Shown: piece after piece, positions 40,213 through 46,292 of the stretch
Layout of the letters: each line of letters opens with the position of its first letter
Position numbering within the stretch: position 1 is the stretch's first letter
NCBI GenBank assembly: GCA_009774235.1
Contig: VSNJ01000014.1
Location: 1 to 46,292 of the forward strand
DNA: 46,292 nt
From: Lachnospiraceae bacterium
Lineage (GTDB): Bacteria > Bacillota > Clostridia > Lachnospirales > Lachnospiraceae
Reading direction: 5' to 3'
Notes under the pieces: model-generated
The model's input: only the letters and a program-made list of their open reading frames with translations
What the model was told of the DNA's origin: nothing
Databases searched by the model: none
Program-made: the position numbers and the translations under genes

Positions 40213-40918
40213 TGCAAACCTCTCCTTTCCTCATTCTCTGCTTTATCCTGTCTTTAATGCTTGTCAGCTTTTTCTCTGCTTCTAATCGCTCTTGTGCCAA
40301 TCCGCAATAATACGGGTCAATCTCAAACCCTATAAAATCGTGTCCTGTCCTATGTGCTGCTATCAGACAACTACCGCTTCCGGCGTGTGTGTCTATGAGT
40401 TTATCCCCTGTATTCAGATACCGCCGTATAATCATTTCATACAGTCTTACAGGCTTTTGGTTCGGGTGTATGCGTGTTTCCTTATTCTTCATATCCCCTT
40501 GTAACATACCATTCCAACGAAAAGAAAACTTTCTTACCGCCGTATCAAAACTTGTCCAAGCTAATTCACAATCCGCAAAATCTGTATATTCATTCTGCTT
40601 ATCCCACACAATCCAACAACTGCTATCTATCGGTATCCGGCTTATAAAGTGGTTCGCACCGAATATAATTTGATTCTTGCTTATTCTAAACAGTTCTTCA
40701 AAATATTCCGGTCCCGGTGCTTCTCTGTCTTTTCCCTCATACGGCTTATAATCCTGTGGAATTGCCAAACCGCCCCTATATTTATTTTTCTGTCCGGCTT
40801 CCCCGATTCCATACGGCACATCTACTATTGCCACGTCAAAATACTTGTCGGGAAACCGTTTCATGCCTACCATGCAATCCACATTATGAATTTTGTTTAA
40901 CTCATACAATGGTATCAC
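40187..40918 (-). CDS. DNA N6-adenine/N4-cytosine methyltransferase
   Basis: The 243-aa product shows motif IV DVPY (residues 33-36), HPNQKPVRLY (151-160) and then the AdoMet-binding motif I DTHAGSGSCLIAAH (176-189). This is the beta-class order. D-V-P-Y replaces the common D-P-P-Y. It presumably methylates phage DNA to avoid restriction. The gene overlaps the radical SAM gene at its start and the ASCH-like gene at its end. Confidence 0.9.
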   Translation of the reverse strand: MIPLYELNKIHNVDCMVGMKRFPDKYFDVAIVDVPYGIGEAGQKNKYRGGLAIPQDYKPYEGKDREAPGPEYFEELFRISKNQIIFGANHFISRIPIDSSCWIVWDKQNEYTDFADCELAWTSFDTAVRKFSFRWNGMLQGDMKNKETRIHPNQKPVRLYEMIIRRYLNTGDKLIDTHAGSGSCLIAAHRTGHDFIGFEIDPYYCGLAQERLEAEKKLTSIKDRIKQRMRKGEVCNADTSDNG

Positions 40919-41840
40919 TCTCCAATCTCTGCCTTATCCACGGTCTTTTATCTAAATATTCTTTCCATGTTTCTTTCCTGTACAGATTGCCGTATATGTA
41001 ACGGTTGGTAAATTCAAGCTGTGCTTTGTTCGGTCTGATTCCTAAACCCTCGTTTCTCTCTGCCTGTGCGTATAGGTGTATTCCCTTATGACGTTTCAAC
41101 CTCTGTACCCTGTAGTCTGCTTCGTCTAGGTCTTTCCGCACCAACACATATATAAATAACCTGTACGGCTTTATCCCTCTGCTGCCTAACAGTTCCGCTA
41201 CCCTGTCAATGCTTTCTATCTGCCCTATCGTGTCACAAGAAAAACGAATCCACTTTATCCAGTCCAACCCCGCCAATATGTCCGCTACCTCTTCCGTAAC
41301 TAATCTTGCGTCCATGCCTTGATTAAGGTCTATCTTCCACCCTTTGCCTATCATGTCCTTTAGCTGCTCTATGCCATATCTGCAAGCCAATATGTTGTTA
41401 TCCATAAGTATTAGGTTGGGTGTATCGAATCTGACTAACTGCGTCCACTTCCTGTAGGGCTTTATGTTCCCCTCTTTCTTTGGCACATAGCACCACGGGC
41501 ATTTTCTAGGGCAACCCCTTGTAATGTACCCTATCGCATAATCACAATCGGGATATATGGAATAATCCGGGTATATATCATCTATCTCCTGTGGCAGCTT
41601 GCTTTCTATGTCGTACCCTGTACCGCCCTTTATGGTATCCGGCGGTAAATCCGGGTTTTCTTCCGTAAAATCAAATATCTTTGAGGAATAGACAATATCA
41701 TAGGTTTTTGACTTATCCCACCATTCCACCGTATCCCCCTTTGCCTTATGGTAAGCTGATATTTTCATAAGGGCATAGTTTGGGAATGTCTTAGCCTTTT
41801 TAAAGTGTTCCTTTTCGCTGTCATGCAATCCTATAATCAC
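40902..41840 (-). CDS. Radical SAM enzyme of unknown specificity
   Basis: The 312-aa product has an N-terminal alpha/beta region (residues 1-100, B12-binding-like) and the 4Fe-4S motif CPRKCPWC (Cys110, 114, 117). A TIM-barrel part follows (LMDNNILACRYGIEQLKDMI, DLNQGMDARLV). Such phage radical SAM proteins are repeatedly found beside methyltransferases or replication genes and their substrate is unknown. Modification of nucleic acid or of a phage or host protein is a family-level guess. Confidence 0.85.
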   Translation of the reverse strand: MIIGLHDSEKEHFKKAKTFPNYALMKISAYHKAKGDTVEWWDKSKTYDIVYSSKIFDFTEENPDLPPDTIKGGTGYDIESKLPQEIDDIYPDYSIYPDCDYAIGYITRGCPRKCPWCYVPKKEGNIKPYRKWTQLVRFDTPNLILMDNNILACRYGIEQLKDMIGKGWKIDLNQGMDARLVTEEVADILAGLDWIKWIRFSCDTIGQIESIDRVAELLGSRGIKPYRLFIYVLVRKDLDEADYRVQRLKRHKGIHLYAQAERNEGLGIRPNKAQLEFTNRYIYGNLYRKETWKEYLDKRPWIRQRLESDTIV

Positions 41841-42700
41841 TTTGCCCTATCCCTCACTTTCCGCATTTTCAGATACACGCTCCACCCTGTATAGTCGTTG
41901 TACTGAAAATCTATCTTTGTAGGCTCATACCCCTTATATACCTTTCTCCAGTATTCTTTATCTTCCGGGGTCTTTGCCAATGTGCAAACCTTTCTGTAAC
42001 TGTATTTGCTGTCGTTTTTCTTTACCTTTGGTTTTTTCAGATTCATAGAGGTACTCCACTTTTTGCACCCCTTTTTACGCTTGTTTATGTAATTTACTAA
42101 CCCCTCTATGCCATTCTCGTTAGGTTGTAGCCTGTCGCAATTCACAAACCCCAAGTAATCTACGTTTTTCCTGTATTCCGGGTCTTTCGCCTTTTTCCAG
42201 TTAATCCGGGTCTTACTCCACATCAACTCCAAATCATCACGGCTTAAACCGCCGTTTATGATAATATGGTGATGTATCCTTACCGCCTTAGTGCTTTTAT
42301 CCTCTATGCCCTCTAGGGTCAACTGCTGCCCCTCTTCATCTTCCGGGGTGTACTCTGTCACAAGCATATATTTCAAGTCCTGCCCCGTTTCCCTCTTCAT
42401 CTTCCTTTTTACCCTGTCTAAATAATTGTGTACGTTCCTTTCTGCCTCCTCTAAGGTAATAGGTAAATGCTCTTCATTGTACGTTGCTGATATATGTAAA
42501 TCATCTGCCCCAAAATTAGTATTGGCTATCTGCACAAACCGCCTTTTACTTCTCTTATCATTCAAATTTTTCTGCTGTGTGCTACTCTTTCCCTTTTTCT
42601 TTTTCCCTGCTTCCGGCGTATTGGTTACATGGACTATATCAACCTCTAAGTATTCCTCTCCGCAGTATATTTTTTTCTCTCTTACGAAACTTTTCCTCAT
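41837..42700 (-). CDS. HUH rolling-circle replication initiator (Rep)
   Basis: The 287-aa product has the HUH metal-binding motif VRIHHHIIING (His143-145 region), a motif-1 strand KYMLVTEYTP (110-119) and the nicking-Tyr helix LVNYINKRKKG (Tyr204, Lys207). These three mark a Y1 rolling-circle Rep. Rep nicks one strand at the double-strand origin and stays attached to the 5' end. Two operator sites lie just upstream, as in copy-controlled plasmids. The nucleotide-binding or helicase domain is absent, so it needs host helicase. A P2-like gpA is larger. Confidence 0.85.
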   Translation of the reverse strand: MRKSFVREKKIYCGEEYLEVDIVHVTNTPEAGKKKKGKSSTQQKNLNDKRSKRRFVQIANTNFGADDLHISATYNEEHLPITLEEAERNVHNYLDRVKRKMKRETGQDLKYMLVTEYTPEDEEGQQLTLEGIEDKSTKAVRIHHHIIINGGLSRDDLELMWSKTRINWKKAKDPEYRKNVDYLGFVNCDRLQPNENGIEGLVNYINKRKKGCKKWSTSMNLKKPKVKKNDSKYSYRKVCTLAKTPEDKEYWRKVYKGYEPTKIDFQYNDYTGWSVYLKMRKVRDRAK

Positions 42701-42752
42701 GCTATCATTCTCCTTATACTATCCCTTGCATAAGGTACACTAACCAAAACAT

Positions 42753-42797
42753 ATACTTATGCAACTATACATACACATAATATACTTGTGTAAGTAT
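42753..42797. promoter_or_regulatory. Operators 8 and 9 before rep
   Basis: Imperfect ATACTTATGCAACTAT (42753-42768) and perfect ATACTTGTGTAAGTAT (42782-42797) are 29 bp apart centre to centre, directly upstream of rep. A TATTAT -10-like element for the minus strand overlaps them. Confidence 0.7.
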
Positions 42798-42842
42798 ACC
42801 CTATAAGTTATGCCTTAGATGTTAATACCCCATACAAGGTCC

Positions 42843-42878
42843 GAAACGTGCAACTTTTTCAGCCTTTTGGCACGTTTC
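42843..42878. other. Nine-bp inverted repeat in the rep leader (origin or hairpin candidate)
   Basis: GAAACGTGC-(18 nt)-GCACGTTTC lies between the operators and the small-RNA promoter. It could be a hairpin terminator of the leftward leader or the bind region of a rolling-circle origin. No nick-site consensus can be read with confidence. Confidence 0.4.
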
Positions 42879-42892
42879 TTTCGGCTTGCTTA

Positions 42893-42921
42893 TTGACTTT
42901 AAACACGCCTTATAGTATAAT
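42893..42921 (+). promoter_or_regulatory. Consensus promoter for a plus-strand small RNA
   Basis: TTGACT (42893-42898) and TATAAT (42916-42921) are exactly 17 bp apart on the plus strand, against the direction of the operon. The predicted start is near 42928. Confidence 0.8.
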
Positions 42922-42927
42922 TTGAAT

Positions 42928-43001
42928 AGGTGTAATTATTGCTATAAGGCAGTAATGAAAAGGTGTTTGCGTCAGCCACTATGCAAACGCCTTTTCTTTT
43001 T
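42928..43001 (+). ncRNA. Candidate counter-transcribed small RNA upstream of rep
   Basis: A promoter at 42893-42921 would start an RNA of about 75 nt. It has a first hairpin ATTATTGC-TATAAG-GCAGTAAT (42935-42956), then a strong second hairpin GAAAAGGTGTTTGC/GCAAACGCCTTTTC (42957-42996) and a U-rich end. No ORF is present. It is antisense to any leftward transcript passing from the upstream YopX genes into rep. Such RNAs control replication in rolling-circle plasmids. It might instead be a structural leader or promoter-proximal decoy. Confidence 0.65.
42957..42996. terminator. Strong bidirectional terminator hairpin
   Basis: A 14-bp stem with one G-U and a 12-nt loop is followed on plus by TTTTCTTTTTG and on minus by ATTACTGCC after TTTTC. 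It ends the small RNA and overlaps the stop of the upstream YopX-like gene. Confidence 0.75.
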
Positions 43002-43602
43002 GTTCTCCTTTCCTGTATACTTTGGTTGCAAAATCCGCTGTCAAGTATCCCCCGCAGTCCTTGTGCCTTGCCATATACGAACAACTAAGCATTGTATGAT
43101 TGCATTTAAGGCAAGTCAGCTTTAAGTATGGATACGGCGTTATCTGTACGTCCAGTGCGGGCAAATACGGTATTTCCCTTTCTGTATCAACGCAATACCT
43201 CATACCCTCTACAAAATCGGGAAAATCTATCATATTGCCGATTACCTTTATATCCTGTGCCTGTAGTTCTTTAATCTCTAATATCTCGCCGTTTATAATG
43301 TCAACCGCCGTTTCCATATCCTGTATGATGAAATAACCTATTTCCTGTTCTGTTTCATAAAGCAGTATGTCATTTTCGTAAATCCCATTTTTCCGGCGGT
43401 CAACCTCCCCTGTATCCCTGCATAGCGTTTCTATACTTACCTCATACACATTTGCACCCGGATAACCGCCCTTGTCTATGTAATGACCTGCGGGGCGTTT
43501 CGCCCCGTCTACTGGTCTGATTGGCGGTTCTGTTATGTATTCGCCCTGTATCCATATGGGGTAAGGCGTACTACTGCTTTTTGCTCTCGCTTTCACTCTC
43601 AT
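42979..43602 (-). CDS. YopX-like protein with C-terminal zinc ribbon (about 207 aa)
   Basis: ATG 43602 (MRVKARAKSSSTPYPIWIQG) is chosen because the longer reading lies inside the upstream gene; a GTG six bases further in is an alternative. Residues 60-150 show a YopX-like pattern (RKNGIYENDILLYETEQEIG). The end has CLKCNHTMLSC and a final Cys in KDCGGYL, a zinc ribbon. Function is unknown. YopX proteins are common in Firmicute prophages. Its last codons fall inside the strong hairpin. Confidence 0.65.
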   Translation of the reverse strand: MRVKARAKSSSTPYPIWIQGEYITEPPIRPVDGAKRPAGHYIDKGGYPGANVYEVSIETLCRDTGEVDRRKNGIYENDILLYETEQEIGYFIIQDMETAVDIINGEILEIKELQAQDIKVIGNMIDFPDFVEGMRYCVDTEREIPYLPALDVQITPYPYLKLTCLKCNHTMLSCSYMARHKDCGGYLTADFATKVYRKGEQKEKAFA

Positions 43603-44053
43603 GCACCGCCCTTTCTGCCACTGTGCCGATAATTTCCATTTTGGCGGTATCATCTACCCCCATAGGGTCAACGCATGGTAAAAGCTGATGTATGATTCCG
43701 TCCGGGTCAATCCAACGGAACACAACCACACCTGCCAACCTTACTTTTACTGTCCTGCCCTCAAATCCCGGCAATGTGTTATATTCCCTGTCTACCGTTG
43801 CACGGTCAACGACAAACTCCCTTATATCGCCGTCCACTTCTAAGGCTACAATATCCCCGGTGTACATCTGCTTTCCGTGCCGGTCCTTGTATTCCGTTTC
43901 TTCCCCAAGCGTTGCGGGGTCAATGTCGTAAAAATCGCCGTTTGGCGTTCCTATCTCTGCTATTTCCTCTGTTTCAAAACCGTATGAGGGCATACCATAC
44001 ACCCACTTATACGCCTTATTTTCTTTGTCAAAAGTCAATCCTCTATGTTTCAT
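43571..44053 (-). CDS. YopX-family phage protein (160 aa)
   Basis: The sequence DPATLGEETEYKDRHGKQMY, followed by TGDIVALEVDGDI, matches the YopX core (T-G-K-D-G...YEGD-V). The family is frequent in Gram-positive phages, has no known biochemical function, and is often near replication modules. Its last 32 bases overlap the next YopX-like gene. Confidence 0.8.
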   Translation of the reverse strand: MKHRGLTFDKENKAYKWVYGMPSYGFETEEIAEIGTPNGDFYDIDPATLGEETEYKDRHGKQMYTGDIVALEVDGDIREFVVDRATVDREYNTLPGFEGRTVKVRLAGVVVFRWIDPDGIIHQLLPCVDPMGVDDTAKMEIIGTVAERAVHESESESKKQ

Positions 44054-44064
44054 CTGCTGCCTCC

Positions 44065-44403
44065 TTACATCTTGATTTCAAGCGGATATTGTGCCTTTAT
44101 TTCCCTGTTTCGTGCTACATTTGCCTGTAATAGTTCCTGTGCTTCCTGTATCTCTTTTTCTGTCGGCTTTCTGCCCTGTGCCTTTGCCTTTGCCGTCATT
44201 TCCTCAAACCGCTTTATATCCTGCCTTAATGCCGTATCCGTTGCCGATATGGTATACACCGCCTTGCAACGTGGGCATTTCAGATAGTAATATTCAATAT
44301 CGCCTACCTTTTTCCATTTTGGCTTTGCTTTATTGATTATCCGATTGCACTTGTCGCACTTGATTATTGGCTTGCCTTTTTTTCTCATTCCAAATATCTG
44401 CAT
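44065..44403 (-). CDS. Zinc-ribbon coiled-coil protein (112 aa)
   Basis: ATG 44403 follows GGAGGTAAAGCTATAT. Two CxxC pairs (IKCDKCNR and LKCPRCKA) form a zinc ribbon. A basic helical tail follows (DIKRFEEMTAKAKAQGRKPT). Similar small proteins accompany YopX genes in Firmicute phages. Function is unknown. Confidence 0.65.
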   Translation of the reverse strand: MQIFGMRKKGKPIIKCDKCNRIINKAKPKWKKVGDIEYYYLKCPRCKAVYTISATDTALRQDIKRFEEMTAKAKAQGRKPTEKEIQEAQELLQANVARNREIKAQYPLEIKM

Positions 44404-44430
44404 ATATAGCTTTACCTCCTGTTCTGTAGC

Positions 44431-44448
44431 GGGGTGCTACCGCACCCC
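44431..44448. other. DGR-type hairpin with GGTA loop at VR2
   Basis: GGGGTGC-TACC-GCACCCC (7-bp stem) lies about 43 bp beyond the VR2 end and just past the stop codon. It shares the four-base loop with the two hairpins near VR1. Confidence 0.75.
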
Positions 44449-44455
44449 TAAACAG

Positions 44456-45445
44456 TTATTCAGTAATCAGTTTTCCGTTTAACTCATAAAAAGCGGAGCG
44501 GAAACCAATGCTGTCGCCGGAGTGGGAGCGGGGGCTATTCAAGCCAAGAGCGGACGCACCCGAACTGGACGTAAGGTCGAACGCCGACCCCCGGAAAGCC
44601 AACCACTCTCCCTCCGTTGCGTCAAAATACACATAGGTACTAAGTTCTGATTCTGCCCGATTATCCGGCACAATCCCCAAATCCTTTAATGCCTGTGGCA
44701 CTTTCTGTAAATCAATCTTTAAATCAGCTATCCTTGTACCGTCATAATCCGGCGTGTAATCCTCGACTGCTGCCCTGTCGGTTATCGTAATTTCCCCGGA
44801 TTCAACCTCTACCCGGACCGGTCCCCTTTCCGTCCTCAACTGCTGCCATGCCTTGCTATCTCTTGACAGGTCACACCCTGTTAATGCTGCGTCATTGTTC
44901 GGAATATGTTCTATAATGCCGTTTAACAGGCGTAACCCCGCCAACCATTCCCATACATTGCCGTTAAGGTCTGATACACCGTATATAGTGTTGTCGTGAT
45001 TCCATGTTGCCGGTCCGCTTCCTGTTTTGGAGCGTCCATATCCGCAACCGTTACAATCTGCCTTTTCCTCTTTGTGGCAATAATCCGTACCGTAATCTGT
45101 GTTGCCGTGTGGCATTGTGTCCTTTTCCCGGCTCTGATTCAACAAATATTCCCACTCTACTGCAGTCATTAAATGCCACCCCTCGCCCTTTGTGATACAG
45201 GCAGCTACCGCCACGTCAAAGGTTACATTTACTGCCGGGTCAAGCATTGGCAAGCTATACGCCCTGCCCTTAATAATCACGTTTGGATACTTTGAAATAT
45301 AAATAGCGTCTGCCATATATTCCCCAATCTTAAAAATTGCCGGGGTTTCCGCTGCGTCTTTTGGGCGCTCAAAACGGCACATGATAGACGGTATCCCTCT
45401 ATCATCAAAAATCACTACGTTGTTGTGTTCGGTTGCTTTACTCAT
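44456..45445 (-). CDS. DGR variable protein 2, FGE/C-type-lectin fold
   Basis: The 329-aa product is homologous to variable protein 1 along its length (for example GVSDLNGNVWEWLAGLRLLN, AYSLPMLDPAVNVTFDVAVA). It ends in the second variable repeat (FRGSAFDLTSSSGASALGLN). Relative to the TR it is diversified at 12 adenine positions. It is located in the early/accessory region, about 37 kb from the RT by this map. It is not in the tail operon. It may be a second receptor-binding tip, a surface protein made in the lysogen, or a decoy. Confidence 0.9.
   Translation of the reverse strand: MSKATEHNNVVIFDDRGIPSIMCRFERPKDAAETPAIFKIGEYMADAIYISKYPNVIIKGRAYSLPMLDPAVNVTFDVAVAACITKGEGWHLMTAVEWEYLLNQSREKDTMPHGNTDYGTDYCHKEEKADCNGCGYGRSKTGSGPATWNHDNTIYGVSDLNGNVWEWLAGLRLLNGIIEHIPNNDAALTGCDLSRDSKAWQQLRTERGPVRVEVESGEITITDRAAVEDYTPDYDGTRIADLKIDLQKVPQALKDLGIVPDNRAESELSTYVYFDATEGEWLAFRGSAFDLTSSSGASALGLNSPRSHSGDSIGFRSAFYELNGKLITE
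44492..44604 (-). repeat. DGR variable repeat 2 (VR2)
   Basis: The 113 bp align gaplessly to the TR, with 12 differences at template adenines. A single C-to-G change lies at the 5' (sense) edge, in the codon that changes Pro to Ala. Confidence 0.97.
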
Positions 45446-45459
45446 TCAGCTTGTCCTCC

Positions 45460-45666
45460 TTATTTTTTAGAATAGATTGAATGTAACTTTATGCTTCCAC
45501 GCCTTTTTATGCTTTCCACGGTATGTATACCCGTATCAAAGAACGCACAAAAGGTTGTACCGCCTATAACACTGGTTGCAATTATGTATTGTCCTATGTC
45601 GTGAAACTCACACCGCTTTGTATTCCTGTAAACCACGGTGTATTTTTCCGTCCGGCTTCCTGCCAT
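45460..45666 (-). CDS. Small hypothetical protein (68 aa) before VP2
   Basis: The product (MAGSRTEKYTVVYRNTKRCE, then IIATSVIGGTTFCAFFDTGI) is beta-rich with two Cys. The RBS GGAAAGGAGCGTAAGC is good. It lies 15 bases upstream of the second variable-protein gene, so an accessory function for it is possible. No family is recognised. Confidence 0.55.
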   Translation of the reverse strand: MAGSRTEKYTVVYRNTKRCEFHDIGQYIIATSVIGGTTFCAFFDTGIHTVESIKRRGSIKLHSIYSKK

Positions 45667-45688
45667 GCTTACGCTCCTTTCCCTCTGC

Positions 45689-45880
45689 CTACCTCATTTT
45701 TTCTATTGCCTTTTCCTCTTCTCTTATGTCCTCTGCTGCCTGTACAATCTGCCTGTAATCCTCTTTTAATGCGTCTTCCGTCATTTCCAAGACTTTAAGC
45801 GGTAAACATTCATCTACAACCTCATTGCCTACCATGTCTGCCAACGCCCTAGCCTTTTCCTGTAATTCCTCGGTTGTCAT
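45689..45880 (-). CDS. Small acidic helical protein (63 aa)
   Basis: The product (MTTEELQEKARALADMVGNE) is an acidic two-helix protein with a coiled-coil end. It follows the HTH gene by two bases. No domain is known, and a regulatory partner role is only a guess. Confidence 0.55.
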   Translation of the reverse strand: MTTEELQEKARALADMVGNEVVDECLPLKVLEMTEDALKEDYRQIVQAAEDIREEEKAIEKMR

Positions 45881-45882
45881 TC

Positions 45883-46065
45883 CTACACCGTCCTTTGTGC
45901 TACATCCGCCCGGTAGGGTGTGCCTCCACGTTTCAACTCATTGTAAATAGTTGCCCTGTGAAAACCGATTGTGTCAGCAATCACAACTACCTTTGCCCCC
46001 TGCTCTACCATTTTTTCAATTTTTTCACGGTCTGCATAATTCAACCGCCTATTGCCTTTTCTCAC
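45883..46065 (-). CDS. Small HTH DNA-binding protein (60 aa)
   Basis: A GTG start at 46065 follows AGGAGGTGTAAAGAAC; the ATG at 46122 lacks such a site. The HTH (LNYADREKIEKMVEQGAKVV, then VIADTIGFHRATIYNELKRG) resembles the N-terminal HTH of IS30-type proteins and phage regulators. It is the first gene of the leftward operon. It probably regulates it. No transposase catalytic part follows, so it is not an IS remnant by itself. Confidence 0.7.
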   Translation of the reverse strand: MRKGNRRLNYADREKIEKMVEQGAKVVVIADTIGFHRATIYNELKRGGTPYRADVAQRTV

Positions 46066-46100
46066 GTTCTTTACACCTCCTACCGTTTGCAAATAAAAAA

Positions 46101-46138
46101 GGAATGTGCCAAAAGTCCGCAAACTCTTGACACATTCC
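46101..46138 (-). terminator. Second terminator-like hairpin of the operon leader
   Basis: GGAATGTG/CACATTCC is followed on minus by TTTTTTATTTG, 30 bp before the HTH gene's ribosome-binding site. Confidence 0.6.
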
Positions 46139-46159
46139 CTACAAAATTATATAAAAAAA

Positions 46160-46196
46160 GAAATGCGATAGAGTTTAATAACTCTTGTCGCATTTC
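46160..46196 (-). terminator. First terminator of the operon leader
   Basis: On minus GAAATGCGACAAGAGTT-(ATTA)-AACTCTATCGCATTTC is followed by TTTTTTTAT. It is a strong intrinsic terminator about 40 bases after the promoter. Confidence 0.8.
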
Positions 46197-46238
46197 ATTT
46201 TACAATGTAGCATTTTCTTCAATTAGTCTTTTGAAAAT

Positions 46239-46267
46239 ATTATAAAAAACATGCTATACTTTAGCAA
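46239..46267 (-). promoter_or_regulatory. Leftward promoter of the early operon (overlaps a rightward one)
   Basis: TTGCTA (46262-46267) and TATAAT (46239-46244) on minus are 17 bp apart. On plus TTGAAA (46231-46236) and TATACT (46255-46260), 18 bp apart, overlap it. The leftward one would transcribe into the two-terminator leader. Confidence 0.6.
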
Positions 46268-46292
46268 GAACCGGGTCAAGAAGTTGTCTTAC

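Noticed and set aside
42899..43084. A 61-codon minus ORF over the small-RNA region.
   Set aside because: It is the opposite-strand shadow of the hairpins, without ribosome-binding site or recognisable sequence.
45883..46065. IS30 transposase remnant.
   Set aside because: Only the HTH is similar; there is no catalytic domain, terminal repeat or target duplication.
1..46292. CRISPR arrays, tRNA genes and rRNA.
   Set aside because: No regularly spaced repeats with unique spacers, no cloverleaf and no rRNA segment were seen by eye. The dispersed 17-bp palindromes are kilobases apart and do not form an array.

Overview
The window reads as most or all of the genome of a contractile-tailed, temperate-looking phage of a low-G+C Firmicute, most likely a gut Clostridia/Lachnospiraceae host. 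This rests on AGGAGG ribosome-binding sites before nearly every gene, sigma-A type promoters and Firmicute-type phage families (YopX, RinA/ArpU-like regulator, TP901-type tape measure). Host and taxonomy are inference. Almost all genes lie on the minus strand and read from about 46 kb down to 0.05 kb. Only two small genes (1173-1817) are on the plus strand, and a bidirectional hairpin at 1820-1856 separates them from the end of the long operon.

Layout in transcription order (right to left). 46.27-42.8 kb: a leader with two terminators, a small HTH protein, a second diversity-generating retroelement (DGR) target gene and YopX/zinc-ribbon genes. 42.7-35.1 kb: an HUH rolling-circle-type replication initiator, a radical SAM enzyme, an adenine/N4 DNA methyltransferase, RecU, a cytosine methyltransferase split at a G8 tract, and many small accessory genes. 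34.8-31 kb: a ParA/ParB partition module. 30.6-22 kb: a late regulator, two different small terminase proteins, lambda-type TerL, gpW-like connector, portal, ClpP-like protease, decoration protein and major capsid protein. 22-8 kb: a P2/Mu-like contractile tail (terminator, sheath, tube, frameshifted chaperone, tape measure, LysM gpX, gpD hub, gpV, gpU, gp25/gpW, gpJ, gpI). 8.1-5.1 kb: a DGR (variable protein, Avd, template repeat, reverse transcriptase). 5.1-1.9 kb: lysis genes. 1-0.05 kb: a small ribbon-helix-helix repressor gene and small orphans.

Three systems stand out. (1) A DGR with one 113-bp template repeat and two variable repeats in two homologous genes about 37 kb apart in this map. 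25 of the 26 differences from the template fall at template adenines, and both targets carry GGTA-tetraloop hairpins just downstream. (2) A plasmid-like maintenance layer: HUH Rep, ParA/ParB, a CopG/Arc-like repressor with nine copies of a 16-bp operator, a candidate counter-transcribed RNA upstream of rep, seven dispersed copies of a 17-bp palindrome that look like parS centromere sites, and no recognisable integrase. Together these suggest a phage-plasmid. (3) Two identical late-control cassettes (22-bp box with direct repeats, 11-bp spacer, extended -10, immediate intrinsic terminator) placed just upstream of the packaging genes and of the portal, suggesting activator- or Q-like-antiterminator-controlled late transcription.
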